A stretch of 64,000 bases of DNA, from the NCBI GenBank assembly GCA_004297395.1, contig SCUO01000049.1, positions 1-64,000 of the forward strand. Reading direction: 5' to 3'. Below are positions 60,388 through 64,000 of this stretch, in pieces; the first letter of the stretch is position 1; the number at the start of each line of letters is the position of its first letter. The notes under the pieces are model-generated. The model did no database searches. It worked only from the letters and a program-made list of their open reading frames with translations, and was not told the DNA's origin. The stretch comes from Chloroflexota bacterium. GTDB taxonomy: Bacteria; Chloroflexota; Limnocylindria; Limnocylindrales; CSP1-4. Made by a program: the position numbers and the translations under genes.

Positions 60388-60793
60388 TCCCCGGCGCGAT
60401 CGGTGACCGCGTTCGGAGCGCCACGGCGCCAGTCACGTGGTTTCCCAGCGATCAGGGCTCGCCCAATCCCTCGATCGCCATATCCGAACACGGATGGCAA
60501 TGCGCGCGCTCACCTGCCGTCGGGCGCGCTCGGCCGGCTCGCCCGGCAGCCGACAGGTCCAGCTCTTCAGCTCGTTTTCGCGGCCGGCTGCCATGCGGCG
60601 GTCTCATTGGCGAGACCATCGGCTTCGCGCCGATGCCATCCCGACCGGGCGGCTACCTATCCAGCCGCAAAGGGCGCACACTCGCGGGAGCGAGGCACTG
60701 GGCTCTGTCCCTACCAGCCTGTTCGAGGTCCGCCACGACTTCGCGCGGCCTGAACCTCAGCCGACGGGGCCCTCAGGGCCCGAGGAGCCAGTC
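60388..60793. other. Intergenic region with dispersed repeat
   Basis: About 400 bases without a supported gene; plus-strand open frames here have no family features. It holds the fourth repeat copy and a small hairpin, TCGGC-TTCGC-GCCGA, near 60623. Confidence 0.5.
60471..60530. repeat. Dispersed repeat, copy 4 (diverged)
   Basis: TCGATCG... (60471) through GCGCGCTCA, CCTGCC, GTCGGGCGCGC (to about 60528) follows the order of copies 1 and 2, with a three-base length change and several substitutions. The GCGCGC arms at each end are kept, so the hairpin is conserved more than the loop. Confidence 0.55.
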
Positions 60794-61216
60794 GTGTCGT
60801 CCCCCGCGAGCGCGCTCTCGATGGATTCAGTCAGGCGGCTGTCGACCGCGGCGAAGGTGAACGCGGCGGGGCTCGTCCTCACAGCCGCAGGCATGCTCAT
60901 CCAGATCGCCGCTGGATCGACCCTCTATCCGAGCCTCACCGGGCCGATCTTCCTCGTCGTGGCCGCGATCTTCGTGGCGCGCGGCCCCGGCCGCTGGACG
61001 CCGTAGGTGGGACTCGTCGTCCCGCTCGTGCTCGGCCTGGGCGCGATCGTCGCCGCCGTCATGACCGGCCGCTTCATTGACCAGCTGACCGCCTTCGGCC
61101 GGCCGGTGCTGGTGGTCGGGAGCCTGCTGCACGTGATCGGGCTGGTCGCTGCCGCTGGCGGCGGCGCGGTCATGGTCATGGACCGACGGGCGCCGCGGGC
61201 GGCCAGCCGAGCGTGA
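60794..61216 (+). pseudogene. Small membrane protein gene interrupted by an in-frame TAG
   Basis: GTG 60794 (after GAGGAG) gives 70 residues with two helices (AAGLVLTAAGMLIQIAAGST, PIFLVVAAIFVARGPGRWTP), then TAG at 61004-61006. The same frame continues at once with VGLVVPLVLGLGAIVAAVMT and another helix pair to 61216. A single TGG-to-TAG change (Trp in RWTPW) explains the break. Alternatively both halves are translated separately (the second from GTG 61007) or TAG is read through. Confidence 0.6.
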
Positions 61217-61911
61217 GCGTGGAGGCCGCCACCGCGGTCCTGCTGATCGCGGTCCCGATCGTCTTCAATCTCGCCTTCCTCGAGCTCGGCCGGGCGTTCG
61301 ACTACCCGAACATCCTTCGGAAGGAGCCCGACGAGATCCTGACCCGGTTCCACGCCGGCGGATCGGGGCTGATCCTGCGCTGGGAGGCGCTCCTCGTCAG
61401 CGCCCTGGCGATGCTGCCGCTGGTGGTGTTGCTGGCCGTGTCACTCGACGCGGCGCCGGCGCTGACGGCCGCAGCAATCGTCGTCGGGTCGGCGGCGGCC
61501 CTGGTGCAAGCCCTCGGGCTCGTGCGCTGGCCGTTCGCCGTGCCCGAGCTGGCCCGTCGCCACGCGGCGGCCGACGGGCCCGAAGCGGATGCCGAGCGAC
61601 GTTCGATCGAGCTCGTTTTCGCGATCCTCCATCGACTCCTGGGCGTGGGCATCGGTGAGCACCTCGGCTACCTCCTGACGGGGACGTGGACGCTGCTCGT
61701 CGCGGCCTCGGTCGTGTCGACCTCGGTGGTCCCGGGGTGGCTCGGGATCGTTGGCATCCCCATTGGCGCCGCGCTGCTCATCGGGACGCTCGAGTTTGTC
61801 GGGCCGAACGAGGAGCGTGGCTGGCCGCTCGCCGGCACGATCGTCCCGATCGCCTACGTCGCCTGGTCCCTCTGGCTGGTGACCCTTGGCATCGCCCTGG
61901 TTGTGACGTGA
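61213..61911 (+). CDS. DUF4386-like membrane protein
   Basis: The 232-residue protein has six helices and the family's LELGRAFDYPNILRKEPDEI and LTRFHAGGSGLILRWEALL near the N-terminus. GTG 61213 overlaps the stop of the broken gene by four bases. It is a distant paralogue of the protein encoded at 58286. Function is unknown. Confidence 0.75.
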   Translation: MSVEAATAVLLIAVPIVFNLAFLELGRAFDYPNILRKEPDEILTRFHAGGSGLILRWEALLVSALAMLPLVVLLAVSLDAAPALTAAAIVVGSAAALVQALGLVRWPFAVPELARRHAAADGPEADAERRSIELVFAILHRLLGVGIGEHLGYLLTGTWTLLVAASVVSTSVVPGWLGIVGIPIGAALLIGTLEFVGPNEERGWPLAGTIVPIAYVAWSLWLVTLGIALVVT

Positions 61912-62294
61912 CCGTCCCAGCAGCCGTGCTCGCCGCCGTTCTGTTCCTGGGGATGGCCGCATTTCAGGCCAGCCTCGCCTTTGGCGCACCGATGGGCGCC
62001 CATGTTCTCGGCGGTCGGTACCCGGCGGTGCTCCCGAATCGAATCCGAGCCTTCAGTGGGCTGGCGGCCGCGATCCTCGCGGGTGGCGCGCTCGTCATCC
62101 TCGCCCGGGCCGGTGCGATCGGCTGGCCGGCTGGCCTGAGCAGCCTGCTCACGCCCGCGTCCTGGGCCATCACGGGGTTCCTCGCCCTGAACACGCTCGG
62201 CAACCTGGCGTCGAAGAGCCGCCTCGAGAAGACCGCGTTCGCGGCGACGACCGCGGCCCTGGCTGTGCTCAGCGGCTACGTCGCCCTGTCCTGA
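61908..62294 (+). CDS. Four-helix membrane protein
   Basis: The 128-residue protein has four helices, starting VPAAVLAAVLFLGMAAFQAS, with FGAPMGAHVLGGRYPAVLPN and ITGFLALNTLGNLASKSRLE between them. Small membrane proteins with this LGNLASKS-type motif are common in soil bacteria but uncharacterised. GTG 61908 overlaps the previous stop by four bases. Confidence 0.72.
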   Translation: MTVPAAVLAAVLFLGMAAFQASLAFGAPMGAHVLGGRYPAVLPNRIRAFSGLAAAILAGGALVILARAGAIGWPAGLSSLLTPASWAITGFLALNTLGNLASKSRLEKTAFAATTAALAVLSGYVALS

Positions 62295-62426
62295 CGGCTT
62301 CTCGTCGGCAGTAGAACCGCGAAGCCTGACCTTCCGTCCTCAAGGCGGCATCGCGCGAGGGCTGCGCGGATGGATGGCTTCCGGCGCCTGTTCGCTGGCG
62401 CCGGGTGACGGGTACCATCGGGCTCG

Positions 62427-63005
62427 ATGCCGAGACGCCGCTGGGTCGAGTTCTCGGCGAGTTGGCTGGCCTGGGCCCAGGACAACCTGCTCGCCGCCGT
62501 CCGGTCAACGACGCCCGAGCACGCCCACCAGCGGGTCGGCCCGCACGCTCCGTCGATCGCGTTCCACGCCTGGCACATGGCCCGCTGGGCCGACAAGCAC
62601 CAGGCCGCCCTGCCCGCCTGGCTCGCCGGACGCGCCATCCCGGGGCCGGCGGCGGAGATCTGGGTCAGGGACGGCTTCGCCGTCCGTTGGGGGATGGCCG
62701 ATCTCGACACCGGCGACCATGGCGGGACGGGTGTCGGGCTGGACGACGACGTGTCGGCCGCGCTGCCGCTGCCCGACGTACCCGAGCTGCTCGCCTACCT
62801 GGAGGCGGCGTTCGGGGCCTTCCTCGAGGGCATCCGCGCCATCGACGATGATGAAGCCCTCGATCTCGAGATCGTCGACCACTTCGACGAAGCCTCGACG
62901 ATCGGCGACGCGATCGCCGACGCGACGTCCCACACGGACCGCCACCTGGGCATGATCGAGGCCCTTCGGGGCGTTCTCGGCGAGCGCGGCACCGTCACCG
63001 TCTAA
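62427..63005 (+). CDS. DinB superfamily protein
   Basis: The 192-residue protein is a four-helix bundle with metal-ligand candidates in SIAFHAWHMARWADKHQAAL (first His set) and SHTDRHLGMIEALRG at the end. DinB-like proteins bind Ni, Zn or Fe; some transfer thiols (bacillithiol or mycothiol systems) to small molecules. A detoxification role is plausible but unproved. Confidence 0.82.
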   Translation: MPRRRWVEFSASWLAWAQDNLLAAVRSTTPEHAHQRVGPHAPSIAFHAWHMARWADKHQAALPAWLAGRAIPGPAAEIWVRDGFAVRWGMADLDTGDHGGTGVGLDDDVSAALPLPDVPELLAYLEAAFGAFLEGIRAIDDDEALDLEIVDHFDEASTIGDAIADATSHTDRHLGMIEALRGVLGERGTVTV

Positions 63006-63016
63006 CCGCGGCGGCG

Positions 63017-64000
63017 TCAGCCGATCTCGGCCGGCTCCGGCAGGTCGCGAAGGCGGATGACCGGCGATCGGACCAGCCACAGGACGCCGAAGCACGCCAG
63101 GACCGAGACGACGAAGAGCGTCTCGCGGACGCCGATGAGCGTGCCCAGGAAGCCACCCACGAGCGCCCCGACCGGCCGGATCCCGTAGTTCACGAAGCGG
63201 AACGAGCCCATCGCCCGCGACCGGATCCGGTCCGGCGTCCGGGCCAGGATGACCGCTCCCACGTTGACGTCGAGGATCATCACCCCCATGCCGGCCCCGA
63301 ACTCCGCGGCAAAGAGGCAGCCGAGCACGACGAGCTCGGGGCCGCCGGCCAGCGGCACGAGGACCAGCGGGACGGGGAACAGCACGCAGCCCAGCGCAAA
63401 CGCCGGCCCCAGGCCGATCCGGCGGCCGACCCTCGCGGCGATGATCGCCCCAATGACGCCGCCCACCGCCCCCGACCCCAGGACGAGCCCCAGGAGACCC
63501 GGCGACACGCCCAGGGTCTCGGTTGCGTACAGGATCAGGAGCGCCATGAAGGCGAAATCGAAGAGATTGATCCAGCCGGCGGCGAGGAGGGTCGCCCGCA
63601 TGATCGGGTCGCGGAAGATGAACCGGAGCCCGACCGCAAGTCGCTCACGGAGGCTCGAATCGTCCGGCTCGACGGGCTCCTCGACGGCTCGGACGAAGGT
63701 CAGTGAGACGGCCGAGGCGATGAACGAGACCGCGTCGGCAACGATGGTGAGCGCGGCCCCGAGGAACTGGACTAGCGCGCCGGCGATCGTCGGGCCGGCA
63801 ACGGACGCGATCGAGCGGCTGCCGCCGAGGAGCGTATTCGCCTCGACATAGCGGTCGCGCGGGGCGACCGAGACGAAGATCGTGGCCCACAGGATGTCGA
63901 AGCCGACGGTCAGCGTGCCGACGACGAAGCCGACGATGAAGAGCTGCTCGAGGGTCAGGACGTCGAGCGCCCAGGCAATCGGGATGCTCGCCAGCAGGAG
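63017..64000 (-). CDS. MFS exporter (MFS_3/EntS-like), 5' part outside window
   Basis: The visible 327 residues cover about nine helices, including VGFVVGTLTVGFDILWATIF, then VSVAPRDRYVEANTLLGGSR and FALGCVLFPVPLVLVPLAGG. The loop PDRIRSRAMGSFRFVNYGIR is typical of multidrug or siderophore exporters of this type. The start codon is beyond the right edge. The substrate is unknown. Confidence 0.85.
   Translation of the reverse strand, partial: LLLASIPIAWALDVLTLEQLFIVGFVVGTLTVGFDILWATIFVSVAPRDRYVEANTLLGGSRSIASVAGPTIAGALVQFLGAALTIVADAVSFIASAVSLTFVRAVEEPVEPDDSSLRERLAVGLRFIFRDPIMRATLLAAGWINLFDFAFMALLILYATETLGVSPGLLGLVLGSGAVGGVIGAIIAARVGRRIGLGPAFALGCVLFPVPLVLVPLAGGPELVVLGCLFAAEFGAGMGVMILDVNVGAVILARTPDRIRSRAMGSFRFVNYGIRPVGALVGGFLGTLIGVRETLFVVSVLACFGVLWLVRSPVIRLRDLPEPAEIG

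Noticed and set aside
60623-60680. Another tRNA-like fragment in the intergenic region
   Set aside because: Only one short hairpin can be drawn and no T-arm or anticodon stem is convincing.

Overview
The window is a very G+C-rich bacterial chromosome segment with many GTG starts and long runs of genes joined by ATGA or GTGA overlaps. Lipoprotein signals are followed by Pro/Thr/Ser-rich linkers. Deazaflavin (F420-type) reductases, two-domain MocR, MalT-like LAL and numerous TetR regulators, and sugar ABC operons without their own ATPase fit an uncultivated Chloroflexota lineage, perhaps the soil/freshwater Limnocylindria group. That placement is inferred from gene content; no rRNA or ribosomal protein gene is present to test it. 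There is no prophage, plasmid, IS element or CRISPR array.

0-8.9 kb is mainly housekeeping: a CapA-like lipoprotein (cut by the window edge), tRNA-Asp, then threonine aldolase, a DUF885 hydrolase, a HisA-like isomerase and two cyclophilins in tight order. A probable non-coding RNA with its own promoter follows, converging on a MocR regulator. Next come a tiny membrane protein, an FMN-binding PPOX protein and a cold-shock protein. 8.9-18 kb carries a family-4 glycosyltransferase that seems to start at ATC, with decayed remains of its catalytic partners (helical-domain and GH130 pieces). It also holds a VIT-type transporter, a YCII protein, a class III cyclase, a secreted nucleoside hydrolase/amidohydrolase pair, an ECF sigma/anti-sigma pair and tRNA-Arg(CCG).

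18-31.3 kb starts at that tRNA. It contains a degenerate tRNA-Arg copy, a broken cupin-cyclase gene and a coherent amino-sugar/oligosaccharide uptake locus. On the minus strand are GH4, an MFS transporter and an LLM oxidoreductase; on the plus strand are a GntR/UTRA repressor, a binding protein, two permeases, a deacetylase, a GlcNAc-kinase-like protein and a double-SIS deaminase/isomerase. A strong palindrome sits between the two arms. A short dispersed repeat whose 31.3-kb copy matches the tRNA-Arg 3' end exactly lies at both ends of this locus and again near 42 and 60.5 kb.

31.4-48.5 kb is a string of regulators and envelope proteins: two CPBP proteases, an M23 peptidase, an HExxH-DUF192 fusion, three TetR genes each divergent from a membrane or redox gene across a clear operator, an AbrB-PIN toxin-antitoxin pair, a large secreted Calx-beta/FN3/YWTD protein, a histidine kinase/LuxR pair and an alpha/beta hydrolase.

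48.7-64 kb holds a kinase / REC-only / LuxR regulator set and an MDR-ABC permease-ABC ATPase-MDR operon. A MalT-like activator is divergent from that operon. Downstream, an operon of small membrane proteins plus a deazaflavin reductase sits behind a cluster of ATCACCAC sites, and a second small-membrane-protein group is interrupted by an in-frame TAG. A DinB protein and a partial MFS exporter close the window.
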